Assembly (NCBI GenBank): GCA_964585305.1
Contig: CAZPDM010000027.1
Coordinates: forward strand, 1 to 45,014
Source of the DNA: CAZPDM01 sp964585305
GTDB lineage: Bacteria; Planctomycetota; Uabimicrobiia; Uabimicrobiales; JABWCH01
Length of the DNA: 45,014 nt
Direction: 5' to 3'
Below are positions 33,964 to 43,564 of the stretch, in pieces. A model generated the notes under the pieces. The model was not told the origin of the DNA. It saw nothing but the letters and a program-made list of their open reading frames with translations, and searched no databases. The position numbers and the translations under genes were made by a program. The stretch's first letter is position 1. Every line of letters begins with the position of its first letter.

Positions 33964-35316
33964 TTAAAAATAGGATTGGATGAGCTTTTGATAAATTTCT
34001 GCACGTTCAATATAATTTCGAAACATTCCAAAGCTAGCAGCGGCTGGAGATAATGTAATACTATCGCCAGGGACAGAAGCATCACGAGCCAATTTTACGG
34101 CTTCTTCAATACTTCCGGCTTCAAAAATTTGTGTTTGATGAGGGAATTTTTCAACTGCCATTCGAATTTTATTTGCGTTTTGCCCCATCAAAATAAGAAT
34201 TTTTACATCTTGAGCAATCTTTTGTCCCATCGCAGTATAATCAAATCCTTTATCCGTACCACCAGCAATTAGAATAATCGGTTTTTTTAGAGTGTCAATT
34301 GCAACAATTGTAGATTCTGGGGTTGTCGCATCTGAATCTTCATAAATTTTTCGCCCCATAAATTCACCCAAAAACTGCAAGCGATGAGGCAATCCTGTAA
34401 AAGTTCGCAAAGCTTGTGCAACATTTTCAGGGCTGATTCCTTGGGAAATTGTTGCTGCAATTGCTGCCATAGCATTTTCTTCATTTGCTTTTCCAGGCAA
34501 ACTTAGCTCTTCTACACGTATAATAGGCGTACGATTATTTCCTTGTCGGTAAAAAATTTGCCCATCATGAACAAAAACATTCCAATAATCACCAAAAATC
34601 AATTTCTGAGCGGGAGTTAAATTTCCCCAAGAACATACTTCAGGATACTGGGCATTTAGTATACAAAAATCCCATGGTTTTTGAAATCGTAAAATATTTT
34701 GTTTTGCTTGCGCATAATTTTCCATTGTTTTATGTCTATCTAAGTGATTGGGAGCGAAATTGGTAACAACAGCAATATGAGGAGAAATTCCAGAAATTCT
34801 TTCTAGTTGAAAACTAGATAATTCCATAACTACCCAATCACTTGCTCGCATTTTAGGTAGATCAAACAATAACGATGTTCCAATATTTCCGCCTATCCAT
34901 GTAGTATAACCAGCAACTCTGAAAATATGCGCAATCATAGCAGTTGTTGTGCTTTTTCCATTGCTTCCTGTAATTCCTACAACTGGAGCAGGAACATTTC
35001 GTAAGACAATATTTATTTCAGTATCTATTGGAATTTTTGCTTTACGAGCCTCTTGTAAAAAAATTGAATCTTCCGGAACTCCAGGGTTTACAATAATCAA
35101 ATCAGCACTTTTAAAATCTTCTAAACGATGCTCACCTAAACGATATTCTATTGGTAAATTTTGCAACATCTCTAAAGATTCATGCAAATCTTCTTTTTTT
35201 CGCAAATCAGTTACCAAAACTTTGGCACCTTTTTGACAAAAATATTGTGTAACGGCTACTCCGCCGCCAAATAATCCCAATCCCATAACAATAACTTTTT
35301 TATTAGCAAAATCCAT
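33964..35316 (-). CDS. murD: UDP-N-acetylmuramoylalanine-D-glutamate ligase
   Basis: MurD adds D-Glu to UDP-MurNAc-L-Ala in cytoplasmic peptidoglycan synthesis. The 450-residue protein has an N-terminal nucleotide-sugar fold (VMGLGLFGGGV), the ATP loop GITGSNGKSTT (114-124), MELSSFQLE, the Mur motif NFAPNHLDRH and the C-terminal LSPAAASFGMFRNYIERA. The motif usually written DSKAT reads EDSDATTPEST here, so the conserved lysine is replaced; variants at this place exist in other phyla. GAGGAT precedes the ATG. It stands apart from other mur genes, unlike the usual dcw cluster. The 184 bases from 35317 to 35500 hold no gene. Confidence 0.95.
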   Translation of the reverse strand: MDFANKKVIVMGLGLFGGGVAVTQYFCQKGAKVLVTDLRKKEDLHESLEMLQNLPIEYRLGEHRLEDFKSADLIIVNPGVPEDSIFLQEARKAKIPIDTEINIVLRNVPAPVVGITGSNGKSTTTAMIAHIFRVAGYTTWIGGNIGTSLLFDLPKMRASDWVVMELSSFQLERISGISPHIAVVTNFAPNHLDRHKTMENYAQAKQNILRFQKPWDFCILNAQYPEVCSWGNLTPAQKLIFGDYWNVFVHDGQIFYRQGNNRTPIIRVEELSLPGKANEENAMAAIAATISQGISPENVAQALRTFTGLPHRLQFLGEFMGRKIYEDSDATTPESTIVAIDTLKKPIILIAGGTDKGFDYTAMGQKIAQDVKILILMGQNANKIRMAVEKFPHQTQIFEAGSIEEAVKLARDASVPGDSITLSPAAASFGMFRNYIERAEIYQKLIQSYF

Positions 35317-35500
35317 AAAATCCTCGAATCTTTAAAAAAATAAAGAAAATTTAAACCACATAAAAATATTTTAACTGCAATAAATACAAAATATTATGAT
35401 AATCACTATATTGTAATCAAACATGAAGCAAATACTATAAAAATAATCTTACCAACTTAAAATTGCTTAATCAAATAAATTAACAAATATTTCCTGCATG

Positions 35501-35552
35501 AATCAAAAAAGTAACTAATCTAATTTAGCTTAGATTAGTTACTTTTTTGATT
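35501..35552. terminator. Terminator of the rhamnose operon (23-bp perfect stem)
   Basis: The arms 35501-35523 and 35530-35552 are fully complementary around TTTAGC, with T6 in the arm. The right arm touches the rmlD stop codon. Confidence 0.92.
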
Positions 35553-36415
35553 TAGATACTCTTTGCACTTTTTAAAAATTGAGCCAGGCTCTTTTCCCAT
35601 TCTGGCATAAAATTAAGAGAAAGGGCTTTTAATTTTCCATTTTCCAATACTGAATATGCTGGACGAGAAGCTGGACGCGGAAATTCTTGAGTTGTACAAG
35701 AAAGTAAAGGAACTTTGATATTTAATAAAGTAAAAATTTGGGAAGCAAATTCAAACCAACTGCAAAAGCCTTCATTTGTTGCATGATATATTCCAAATTC
35801 CGGCCTTTTTGTAAGAATAGCCCATGTTTGTTGGCAAACATCGTAAGCATAAGTTGGAGTACCAAATTGATCCTTTACTACTTTGATAGGTTCTCCTGTT
35901 TTTTCTCTTTCTTTTGCTAATTGGACTATTCGTTTAACAAAATTTGTACCATAAGCACTATATAACCAAGCTATTCTCAAAATATAATAGGTTTTTAAAT
36001 ATTTTTGGAGCAATAATTCTCCAAATAATTTAGATTTTCCATAAATAGATAAAGGATAAGCAAGATCGTTTTCAAGATATGGGTTTTGTTTTTTTCCATC
36101 AAAAATATAATCAGTACTATAATGTATGAGCGTTGAATTTATTTGATTTGCAGCGAATGCAAGATGTTCTACACCTCTTGCATTGATTGCGTATGATTTA
36201 TATATTTCTTTTTCACATACATCTACAGAAGTAAATCCAGTACAATTGATAATAATTTCTGGATATATTTTTTTTAATATTTCTAAAGTTTTTTCTTTTT
36301 GAGTAATATCTATTTCTGGATAATCTATACCAAGAACTTCGCAATTTCTTTCTCTAAGATAATTCATCATTTCCTGGCCTAATTGCCCGTTACAGCCAAT
36401 TACGGTAATTTTCAT
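35552..36415 (-). CDS. rmlD: dTDP-4-dehydrorhamnose reductase
   Basis: RmlD performs the last step of dTDP-L-rhamnose synthesis, reducing the 4-keto sugar with NAD(P)H. The 287-residue protein begins MKITVIGCNGQLGQ (dinucleotide motif), has INCTGFTSVDVCE, the catalytic STDYIFDG and the YGKSKLFGE YxxxK motif. The ATG at 36415 is chosen over one 18 codons upstream because AAGGAAA lies just before it and the longer form would overlap rmlA with a charged, unrelated extension. It is the last gene of the operon, 13 bases after rmlA, followed by a strong terminator. Confidence 0.95.
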   Translation of the reverse strand: MKITVIGCNGQLGQEMMNYLRERNCEVLGIDYPEIDITQKEKTLEILKKIYPEIIINCTGFTSVDVCEKEIYKSYAINARGVEHLAFAANQINSTLIHYSTDYIFDGKKQNPYLENDLAYPLSIYGKSKLFGELLLQKYLKTYYILRIAWLYSAYGTNFVKRIVQLAKEREKTGEPIKVVKDQFGTPTYAYDVCQQTWAILTKRPEFGIYHATNEGFCSWFEFASQIFTLLNIKVPLLSCTTQEFPRPASRPAYSVLENGKLKALSLNFMPEWEKSLAQFLKSAKSI

Positions 36416-36428
36416 AATAATAATTTCC

Positions 36429-37301
36429 TTACTTTTGTTCTTTTCCCAATCGCAGTAATATTTTTCCATAATTGGTATGATTCATAACTTGAGCTTGTTG
36501 TAAAAGTTGATTTGCAGAGATATATCCCAATCTATAAGCAATTTCTTCTGGCGAAGCAATTAAAAGCCCTTGTCGTTCCTGGATAGCTTCAACAAATAAA
36601 GAGGCTTGAAGTAGAGATTCGTGAGTTCCTGTGTCCAACCAAGCAATACCTCTACCCATAAAGATTGCATTTAATTGCCCTTTTTGTAAATATAAACGAT
36701 TAAGATCGGTAATTTCTAATTCTCCACGGGCAGATGGTTTTAGTTCTGCAGCATATTCTGGAGCATGATAATCATAACAGTACAGTCCCGTTACAGCCCA
36801 ATTAGATTTTGGTTGCTTGGGTTTTTCTTCTATTTCCACTACTTTATTTTTTTCATCTACTGACGCTACTCCATAGCGTTCTGGTTCACTTACCCAATAT
36901 AAAAAAATACTTGAGCCTTCTTTTTGTTGAACTGCAATATTTACTAAATCAGGAAAACCATGTCCCCAAAATATGTTGTCTCCTAAAATTAAAGAGAAAG
37001 AATCTTTTCCTATATAGTCCTTAGCAATCAAAACAGCATGAGCAATTCCTTTTGGCTTTTCTTGAATTAAATAGGAAAATTTTAATCCCCATTGTTCTCC
37101 AGAACCAAGCAATTGTCGAAATTGATCTAAACTTTCGGGAGCTGTAATAATAAGAATATCTCGAATGCCTGCCATCATTAAAACTGCAATAGGATAATAT
37201 ATCATAGGCTTATCATAAATCGGCAAAAGTTGTTTGCTTATAGCTTTGGTAGCAGGAAAAAGTCTGCTCCCAGTACCTCCAGATAACACTATTCCTTTCA
37301 T
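36429..37301 (-). CDS. rmlA: Glucose-1-phosphate thymidylyltransferase
   Basis: RmlA makes dTDP-glucose from Glc-1-P and dTTP, the first step of the pathway. The 290-residue protein has the signature GIVLSGGTGSRLFPATKAI then KQLLPIYDKPMIYYP, the metal/substrate motif LGDNIFWG, EKPKQPKSNWAVTGLY and the C-terminal WLDTGTHESL. Length and motifs fit the RmlA1 type. GGAAGG precedes the ATG. It sits between rmlC and rmlD. Confidence 0.97.
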   Translation of the reverse strand: MKGIVLSGGTGSRLFPATKAISKQLLPIYDKPMIYYPIAVLMMAGIRDILIITAPESLDQFRQLLGSGEQWGLKFSYLIQEKPKGIAHAVLIAKDYIGKDSFSLILGDNIFWGHGFPDLVNIAVQQKEGSSIFLYWVSEPERYGVASVDEKNKVVEIEEKPKQPKSNWAVTGLYCYDYHAPEYAAELKPSARGELEITDLNRLYLQKGQLNAIFMGRGIAWLDTGTHESLLQASLFVEAIQERQGLLIASPEEIAYRLGYISANQLLQQAQVMNHTNYGKILLRLGKEQK

Positions 37302-37332
37302 TTTCGGACCTTCCTATTTCTATAAAATATTT

Positions 37333-37878
37333 CTAAAAAAAAGAAGAGATTTCATTAAGAAATGGTAATTTCATATCTTTTTCTGAAAGAAGAGGATTTT
37401 CTACGGGCCAAGGAATGTTTAGCGTAGAATCATTCCACCGGATGCCGCTTTCTGCTTGTGGCATATAGAAGTTATCATTTTTATATATAAAATCTGTGGA
37501 ATCGCTCAACGTACAAAATCCATGAGCGAATCCTCGAGGAATGAGCAACATTAAAAAATTTTCTGCCGTCAGTTCAAAGCCTTGCCATTGCTGAAAAGTA
37601 GGCGAATTTTTTCTCAAATCAACCACAACATCATATACAGCCCCTCGAATAACTCGTACTAATTTTGCTTGTGTGTAAGGCTGTTTTTGAAAATGTAACC
37701 CGCGCAACACGCCTTTCTTTAAAGAAAAAGAATGGTTATCTTGTACAAAATTATAATGTAGATTAAGCTCTTGAAATTTTTTTTCGGAATAAGATTCAAG
37801 AAAAAATCCTCTAGTATCATGGAATACTTTGGGGTTAAGCAAGAAAACATCCTGCAATTTTGTTGTTAATGCTTCCAC
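37333..37878 (-). CDS. rmlC: dTDP-4-dehydrorhamnose 3,5-epimerase (GTG start)
   Basis: RmlC epimerises C3 and C5 of the 4-keto sugar. The cupin protein has PKVFHDTRGFFLESY, QDNHSFS, GVLRGLHFQ with the catalytic His region, VVVDLRKNSPTF and FAHGFCTLSD. I place the start at GTG 37878: GGAGAG lies six bases upstream and the product (181 residues) aligns with the normal RmlC N-terminus. Upstream ATGs at 37899 and a GTG or other codon at 37947 lie deeper inside rmlB and add unrelated residues. With this start it overlaps the end of rmlB by 13 bases. Confidence 0.93.
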   Translation of the reverse strand: MEALTTKLQDVFLLNPKVFHDTRGFFLESYSEKKFQELNLHYNFVQDNHSFSLKKGVLRGLHFQKQPYTQAKLVRVIRGAVYDVVVDLRKNSPTFQQWQGFELTAENFLMLLIPRGFAHGFCTLSDSTDFIYKNDNFYMPQAESGIRWNDSTLNIPWPVENPLLSEKDMKLPFLNEISSFF

Positions 37879-38840
37879 TCGTTTCTCTCCAAATACCATT
37901 GTATAGTCTGTTGCAAACCAAGTTGAAAATTGATCTGAGGAGACCAACCTAGCTCTCTGGCAATCTTAGAAGCGTCAATAGCATATCTTCGGTCATGCCC
38001 AGGACGATCTTGGACATAACGAATAAGACTATCAGGCTTATTTAAAATAGAAAGAATCATCTTTACAATTTGGATATTTTGCCATTCATTATTGCCACCA
38101 ATATTATAGATTTCGCCAACCTTTCCTTTTTGTAAAACAAGATCGATTGCTCGGCAATGATCTTCTACAAATAGCCAATCTCTTACATTTTTTCCATCAC
38201 CATAAACAGGTAAGGGTTGATTGTAGCAGGCTTTAAAAATCATCAGAGGAATAAGTTTTTCAATATGTTGACAAGGACCATAATTGTTGGAGCAACGAGT
38301 AACTAACCCTGGAAAACCAAAAGTATGTATATAGGAACGAACTAATAAATCCGCAGCAGCTTTACTTGCAGAATAAGGGCTATTTGGTTCAATTGGAGAT
38401 TGCTCTGTAAAATATCCTTTTTCTCCTAAAGAACCATAAACTTCATCAGTGGAAATATAAATAAATCGCTTACTGGAGAAATTATTTTGCCAATATGTTT
38501 TTGCTATTTCTAGTAATATTTGTGTTCCTAATACATTTGTTGTGATAAAAATTTCTGCGCCTGTAATACTTCGATCAACATGAGATTCCGCAGCAAAATG
38601 GACAACAGCATCAAAAAAATATTCTTGAAATAGTTTTCCTACCAGTGCTTTATCACAAATATCTCCTCGAACAAAATGATATTGTGGATTTTTTTCAATA
38701 TTTTTTAAATATTTTAAATTTGCTGCGTATGTTAATTTATCTAAATTAACAATGGTAAGAGTAGAATATTTCTTGAAGATATATTGGATAAAGTTAGAAC
38801 CAATAAAACCACATCCCCCAGTAACAAGTATTGAATTCAT
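37866..38840 (-). CDS. rmlB: dTDP-glucose 4,6-dehydratase
   Basis: RmlB oxidises, dehydrates and reduces dTDP-glucose using bound NAD. The 324-residue extended SDR has TGGCGFIGSNF, HFAAESHVDRSI, the catalytic STDEVYG with the Asp-Glu pair, YSASKAAAD (YxxxK), NNYGPCQ and DWLFVEDHC. Its start overlaps the stop of the upstream glycosyltransferase by four bases (ATGA), and its end overlaps rmlC, so the operon is translationally coupled throughout. Confidence 0.97.
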   Translation of the reverse strand: MNSILVTGGCGFIGSNFIQYIFKKYSTLTIVNLDKLTYAANLKYLKNIEKNPQYHFVRGDICDKALVGKLFQEYFFDAVVHFAAESHVDRSITGAEIFITTNVLGTQILLEIAKTYWQNNFSSKRFIYISTDEVYGSLGEKGYFTEQSPIEPNSPYSASKAAADLLVRSYIHTFGFPGLVTRCSNNYGPCQHIEKLIPLMIFKACYNQPLPVYGDGKNVRDWLFVEDHCRAIDLVLQKGKVGEIYNIGGNNEWQNIQIVKMILSILNKPDSLIRYVQDRPGHDRRYAIDASKIARELGWSPQINFQLGLQQTIQWYLERNEWKH

Positions 38841-39772
38841 AAAATTTCCTTAAGATTTTTTTTGTTTCTGTGTTCTTTAATAAATAATTTTATTCTGTTA
38901 GGAATAATAAGTTTGATTATAGCTAAAATAATACAAAGTCTTATTTCATAAAAGATAGCTTTTAAATAGTATTTTAAAGCCGTAAGTTTTTTATTTTGGA
39001 TAGAAGCAGCATATCCTATATGGATGTACGTTGTACACGTTTGTTTATAACTTATTTTTTTATTGAGTTTAAATTCATCAATCAATTTATTTCTCATAGA
39101 AATAGCACGTATGTGCATAGGTGTCATATCTATACTAAATTGATTCTTATGTAAACGATAAAACATAAGTGGTTCAGAAATTGCCATTGCTTTATAATGG
39201 AAACAAATTCTTATCCATAAATCGCTGTCATCTACACCATAATATTCAGGAGTTTCATTGAAACAGCCTACTTTATCTAAAGCCTCTTTTCTAACCATAA
39301 CAGAAGAACTGGGAAAAAACAATTCAGAGAGTAGTAATTGCTCAAATTCCGGGCGAACTATTTTTATTTTGCTAATACTCATCTCTTCCATTTTTTCAGG
39401 ATAATCGCTTTGAAAAGATTTGCTCCAAGTATAGCATATTCCTACTTGGGGATCTTGGAATAATGGGATTTGTTTTTCTAATTTTGTTCTGTCCCATAAA
39501 TCATCGTCATCTAAAAATGCTATCAATGTTCCTTGAGAATGCCGAATTCCTGTATTTTTTGCTCCGGCCATTTTTTTGTTTTCTTGATAAATATAACGTA
39601 TTTTATTTTGAGTTATATAATCTTTTAATACCTCTTTTAAATTATATGGGCTTCCATCATCTACAACTATTATTTCATAATTTGTGTATGTTTGCTGCAA
39701 TACAGATTCAATAGTTTCTTGAATATATTCTTTTTTATATCCTGGGATTATAACACTAACAAAGGGTCTCAT
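38837..39772 (-). CDS. GT2-family glycosyltransferase
   Basis: The 311-residue GT-A enzyme begins VSVIIPGYKKEYIQETIESVL, with IVVDDGSP near residue 35 and the DXD region IAFLDDDDLWD near 88. GVDDSDLWIRI near 180 is the acceptor-side acidic motif. The C-terminus is basic with a hydrophobic helix (LCIILAIIKLIIP), so membrane association is likely. It is the first gene of the rml operon, which suggests it transfers rhamnose or builds the rhamnose-containing glycan; the donor is not determined by sequence. AAAAGGAT precedes the ATG. Confidence 0.9.
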   Translation of the reverse strand: MRPFVSVIIPGYKKEYIQETIESVLQQTYTNYEIIVVDDGSPYNLKEVLKDYITQNKIRYIYQENKKMAGAKNTGIRHSQGTLIAFLDDDDLWDRTKLEKQIPLFQDPQVGICYTWSKSFQSDYPEKMEEMSISKIKIVRPEFEQLLLSELFFPSSSVMVRKEALDKVGCFNETPEYYGVDDSDLWIRICFHYKAMAISEPLMFYRLHKNQFSIDMTPMHIRAISMRNKLIDEFKLNKKISYKQTCTTYIHIGYAASIQNKKLTALKYYLKAIFYEIRLCIILAIIKLIIPNRIKLFIKEHRNKKNLKEIL

Positions 39773-39817
39773 ATTTCTTATCCTTTTAAAAGCGTTTAAG
39801 ATTTTTTAGAAAAGTAC

Positions 39818-39852
39818 TTGAAAATTTAGCTAGTAAATGTATACTAGCTAAA
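39818..39852 (+). promoter_or_regulatory. Promoter with overlapping 11-bp palindrome (operator candidate)
   Basis: TTGAAA (39818-39823), a 16-base spacer and TATACT (39840-39845) form a promoter for the TMEM43 gene. The inverted repeat TTTAGCTAGTA (39825-39835) / TACTAGCTAAA (39842-39852) covers the spacer and -10. It lies between divergent genes and could also affect the rml operon. Confidence 0.55.
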
Positions 39853-39912
39853 GTAGTTAAAGTATATATTCTTTCTTATAAGAATCAAGATTTATTTGCG
39901 AAAGGAAAAACA

Positions 39913-41073
39913 ATGTCCGAAACTTCTTCAGAAGTAAGCCATCAATCGTGGTTTAGCCGTATTGGCAATTCATTAAAAGGAATTTTATTTGGATTTATTC
40001 TTGTCGGCCTTTCTTTTGTTCTACTCTTCTGGAATGAAGGTCGAGCCGTTACAACATATAAAACCTTAGTGGAAGGCGAAAAGACAGTTATTTCTGTTCC
40101 TTTTGATACTGTAAATCCTGAAAATGCTGGGAAATTGATTCATGTTTCTGGACAAATTGTAACAAACGAAATACTTAGAGATCCAGAATTTTTAGTATCT
40201 GTAAATGCTTTAAAATTGAGCAGAAATGTTCAAATGTACCAATGGGAAGAATCTACACATAAAAAAACAGAAAAGAAAATTGGTGGCGGTACAGAAACAA
40301 AAACAACATATTCATATCATAAAAATTGGTCAGGACATCTCATTGATTCTTCAAAATTTAAAGAAGCTGCAGGCCATAGAAATCCTGAAAATATGCCATA
40401 TTCTTCAAATGAATGGACAGCAAATTATGCTGTTTTAGGTGCTTTCAAAATTTCTAATTCCATGATCCAAAGACTGGGAAATTCCTCCCCCTTGCTTGTT
40501 GAAGCAAATAGCCCGATTCCTCAATTAAATAGAGAATTACGATTGCAACAAGCAGGCTTTTATATTGGTAGAAATCCTGATGCTCCTGAAATTGGCGATA
40601 TGAAAGTAACATTTAGTGCTATTCTTTCTCCATCAGAAGCCAGTATTGTTGCAAAACAAGTTGAAAATACTTTCGGTCCATATCAAACATTTGCAGGCGG
40701 AACAATTAACATGATTTCAAGCGGCATCCATTCCGCAGAAGCTATGTTCCAAAGTGCACAAGCAAGTAATACTGCGCTAACCTGGATACTTCGCATAGCA
40801 GGTTTTATTCTTATGCTTGTAGGATTTAATCTTATTCTTGGGCCGCTATCTGTTATCGCAGATCTTATTCCTTTCATCGGTAATATTATAGGAGCAGGAA
40901 CTGGCCTTATTTCATTCTTTATTGCAGGTGTTCTTTCTCTAGTAATTATTTCCATTGCATGGTTTGTTTATCGACCTTTCTTAGCAATTGCTCTTATTGG
41001 CGGAGCTGTGATTTTAGTTTTGGTATTCTTCTCTGTACGAAAAAAAACAAAACAACCGGAAAAGCAAAACTAG
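39913..41073 (+). CDS. TMEM43 (DUF1625) family membrane protein
   Basis: TMEM43/LUMA proteins are multi-pass membrane proteins known from animals and many bacteria; the bacterial role is unknown. The 386-residue product has one N-terminal helix (about 18-38, ending LLFWNEGRAV, the family signature), a large extracytoplasmic domain (about 45-285) with LVEGEKTVISV, GKLIHVSGQI and VQMYQWEE, then three or four helices (about 290-375). AAAGGAAAAA precedes the ATG. A promoter/palindrome lies upstream and a strong terminator follows, so it is monocistronic. Confidence 0.9.
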   Translation: MSETSSEVSHQSWFSRIGNSLKGILFGFILVGLSFVLLFWNEGRAVTTYKTLVEGEKTVISVPFDTVNPENAGKLIHVSGQIVTNEILRDPEFLVSVNALKLSRNVQMYQWEESTHKKTEKKIGGGTETKTTYSYHKNWSGHLIDSSKFKEAAGHRNPENMPYSSNEWTANYAVLGAFKISNSMIQRLGNSSPLLVEANSPIPQLNRELRLQQAGFYIGRNPDAPEIGDMKVTFSAILSPSEASIVAKQVENTFGPYQTFAGGTINMISSGIHSAEAMFQSAQASNTALTWILRIAGFILMLVGFNLILGPLSVIADLIPFIGNIIGAGTGLISFFIAGVLSLVIISIAWFVYRPFLAIALIGGAVILVLVFFSVRKKTKQPEKQN

Positions 41074-41092
41074 CTTAAGTATGTTATAATAT

Positions 41093-41134
41093 ACTGGAAG
41101 ATATTTGGTTAAGACAAATATCTTCCAGTTTTTA
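41093..41134 (+). terminator. Terminator of the TMEM43 gene
   Basis: ACTGGAAGATATTTG (41093-41107) pairs perfectly with CAAATATCTTCCAGT (41115-41129), followed by TTTTTATTTTT. Confidence 0.93.
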
Positions 41135-41227
41135 TTTTTAACTTGTTTTTTTTTATAGTTATAGTAAAATATAGCCAAACTAAAGTTAATTTGCAATGTT
41201 TTGCATTTCCCAAAAAGGATTTTTTTC

Positions 41228-43527
41228 ATGGAAAACTCTAAAAATCAAAAAAATATTGAAAATTCTTCTGTTCCAGTTTCCTGCAATGCTGAAGAAACTA
41301 TTTGTCCAGCATGCGGACATTTTGTTGGCGTTTATGAAGCATGTCCAAGATGCGGAACATATATTCCTCATCGTATGAGTGTGAAATTTTTTAAAATATT
41401 TTCTCTTGTTATGGCTATCATTGGCCTAATTTTCGTCTATTTGTGGGCAAAAAATAGAGAAGTTCCTCTTATTAAGATTGCTGATATTACCGAGACTATG
41501 AACTTTGCTTATGTGCGTATAGAAGGCGAAATTATAGATGATCCCAAAACATGGAAACAAAGTTCAGCTTCGGATAAAATAAGCTCCATACGATTTACCA
41601 TTTCAGATGGTGATGAACAAATGTCGGTTAGTGCTTATAGTCATGCAGCGCAGGAAATTTATGAAAACAATCGACCATATAAAGGCGATAAAGTTGAAAT
41701 TAAAGGCCAATTAAAGATTAAAGCTACAGATAAAAGTTTAATGGTTAATGTTGCAAAACATTTGAAAATCTTAGATAAGGGAGCAATAGCTCTATCTTTA
41801 GATGAAATTACTTTTGATCATGTTGGTCAACAAGCAAAAGTAAATGCTACTATTAAAGAAATTAAATTCCCTCAAGAAGGAACAAAACGTCCCTACCGCA
41901 TAATTTTGGAAGAAAACAAAAAACAAATGCCAGTAGTTGTATGGCCAAATACTTTTGCTGAACTTGAGCAAAAAATTGAAATTAGCGCGGGAAAACCTTT
42001 TTCTGCAATTCTTTTTGTAAACGAATTTAAATCTAATAGAAATAGTAGGCCAGAAGTGCAGTTGGAGCTAAAAAATGCACGAGATGTTCAAATTATTGCT
42101 GGTGAAAATGACATGGTTCCTGCACAAAAACCGCCTAAGGATGATAAAAAAACTGAAAACAAACCTTCCGAACCAGTTCAACCCATTAAACCAACCCAAC
42201 CTGTCATTCAACCCATTAAACCAACTCAACCTGTTATTCAAAAAATTGCAATCAAAGATGCAACAAAAGAAAAAATAGAACAAATGATTTTAGTTTCTGG
42301 GACAATTTTATTTTCCAAGATTATCCCTCCAGGAACACTCTTAAAAATTAAAGATGCTTCAGAAACTACCATTGATGTTATGCTTTACAAAAATAATTTT
42401 TCAGATACAACATGGCTTGCTACATTACAACAAAATGCACAAATTCAAGTTCAAGGGATATTAAAAGAATTTGTAGATAGCAGAACAAATGTAGCCCGAT
42501 TGCAAATCATTCCAGAGAGTATGGAAGATGTAAAAATTTTAGCCGCTCCTCCTAAAGTAGAAAATATTCCTACGAAAATAGAGAATGCTACTCAACAACC
42601 CGTGCGTCAAGAAATGCTTTCACGAGATCAAATTGAAAAAGTTGTTACTATATCTGGTATAGTTGTTTTTGTTGAAAAACGCACACCTGGAACATTGATC
42701 CTATTAGAAAATAATGGTAAAACCGGAGCAGTCATGCTCTTTAACAGAATTTTTGCCGAAACTCCTGTAATTTCCGCCCAAAAAGGAATGAACATTTCTG
42801 CGACAGGAATTGTGGTAGAATTCCATGAAAAATTACAACTACAACCTCAAGAAATTTCTGATGTAAAAATATTAGAACAACCCGTACAACCTGTACAACC
42901 TGTACAACCTATACAACCTGTACAACCCATTGACCCCANNNNNNNNNNNNNNNNNNNNNNNNNNNNNNNNNNNNNNNNNNNNNNNNNNNNNNNNNNNNNN
43001 NNNNNNNNNNNNNNNNNNNNNNNNNNNNNNNNNNNNNNGTACAACCTGTACAACCTGTACAACCTATACAACCTGTACAACCCATTGACCCCACAGAACA
43101 ACCTACTAAACCACCTGAACAACCAACTTCCACTGTAACTGTAACAGAGATAAACAAACCATTAGAAGATTCTGTAGAAGTCCCAGATGAAGAACGCAAT
43201 GCGAAAATCCAACAATGGGATTTTGCCGGAACTATCAATACTGCAAAAGTTGGAACTCTATATCGCTTAGTTTTTAAAGGCAAAATCAAAAGTAAAGAAA
43301 CTCTCGATAACGGAAATATTATGCTTATCTTCCGTGACGGCTCCGGTGCTGTACCTCTTGTATTACGCAAAAAACGTTTCGAAAACACTCAACTTTGGAA
43401 AAATATAGATGAAGGCTATGAAGTCAAAATAGTAGGCTTCCTTCAACTATGCGATGAAGAATACCAAGTTTGGCCACGCGATGAAGCAGACATCCAAGTC
43501 TTCTCCACACCTACAAAAGCCGAATAA
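41228..43527 (+). CDS. Zinc-ribbon, single-helix, multi-OB-fold protein (one gene across a false gap)
   Basis: I see a CxxC-x9-CxxC zinc ribbon (Cys26, 29, 39, 42), a membrane helix at about 54-74, then five OB-like beta-barrel units. Units 3 and 4 resemble each other (VSGTILFSKIIPPGTLLKI against ISGIVVFVEKRTPGTLILL). Gln/Pro-rich linkers (QPIKPTQPVIQ; QPVQPVQP) join them. The OB units look like nucleic-acid or oligosaccharide binding folds; function unknown. The 100 Ns at 42939-43038 shift the frame, but removing them and one copy of the flanking 55-base repeat (155 bases) restores a single frame to the stop at 43527, giving 714 residues. AAGGA lies eight bases before the ATG at 41228; the TTG at 41201 is not needed. 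Confidence 0.8.
42884..43093. other. Assembly gap of 100 N flanked by identical 55-base sequences
   Basis: 42884-42938 and 43039-43093 are identical over exactly 55 bases and touch the N-run on both sides. They consist of GTACAACCT-type 9-base units encoding Q-P-V/I. This is the mark of two contigs sharing a 55-base overlap that was not merged. Confidence 0.92.
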
Positions 43528-43564
43528 ACCAAAAAGCTATTCTATAAAACACTGGTAAACCTTC

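Noticed and set aside
42884..43093. CRISPR-like or satellite array of GTACAACCT units
   Set aside because: The units are 9 bases, in frame with Gln-Pro-Val/Ile codons, and have no spacers; this is a protein linker repeat plus an assembly overlap.
43039..43138. Alternative frame after the gap reading Y-N-L repeats
   Set aside because: It arises only because 100 Ns shift the frame; the restored frame continues the OB-fold protein.
42847..43388. Minus-strand frames with Gly-Cys-Thr repeats
   Set aside because: They are the reverse complement of the Q/P linker and have no start context or family match.
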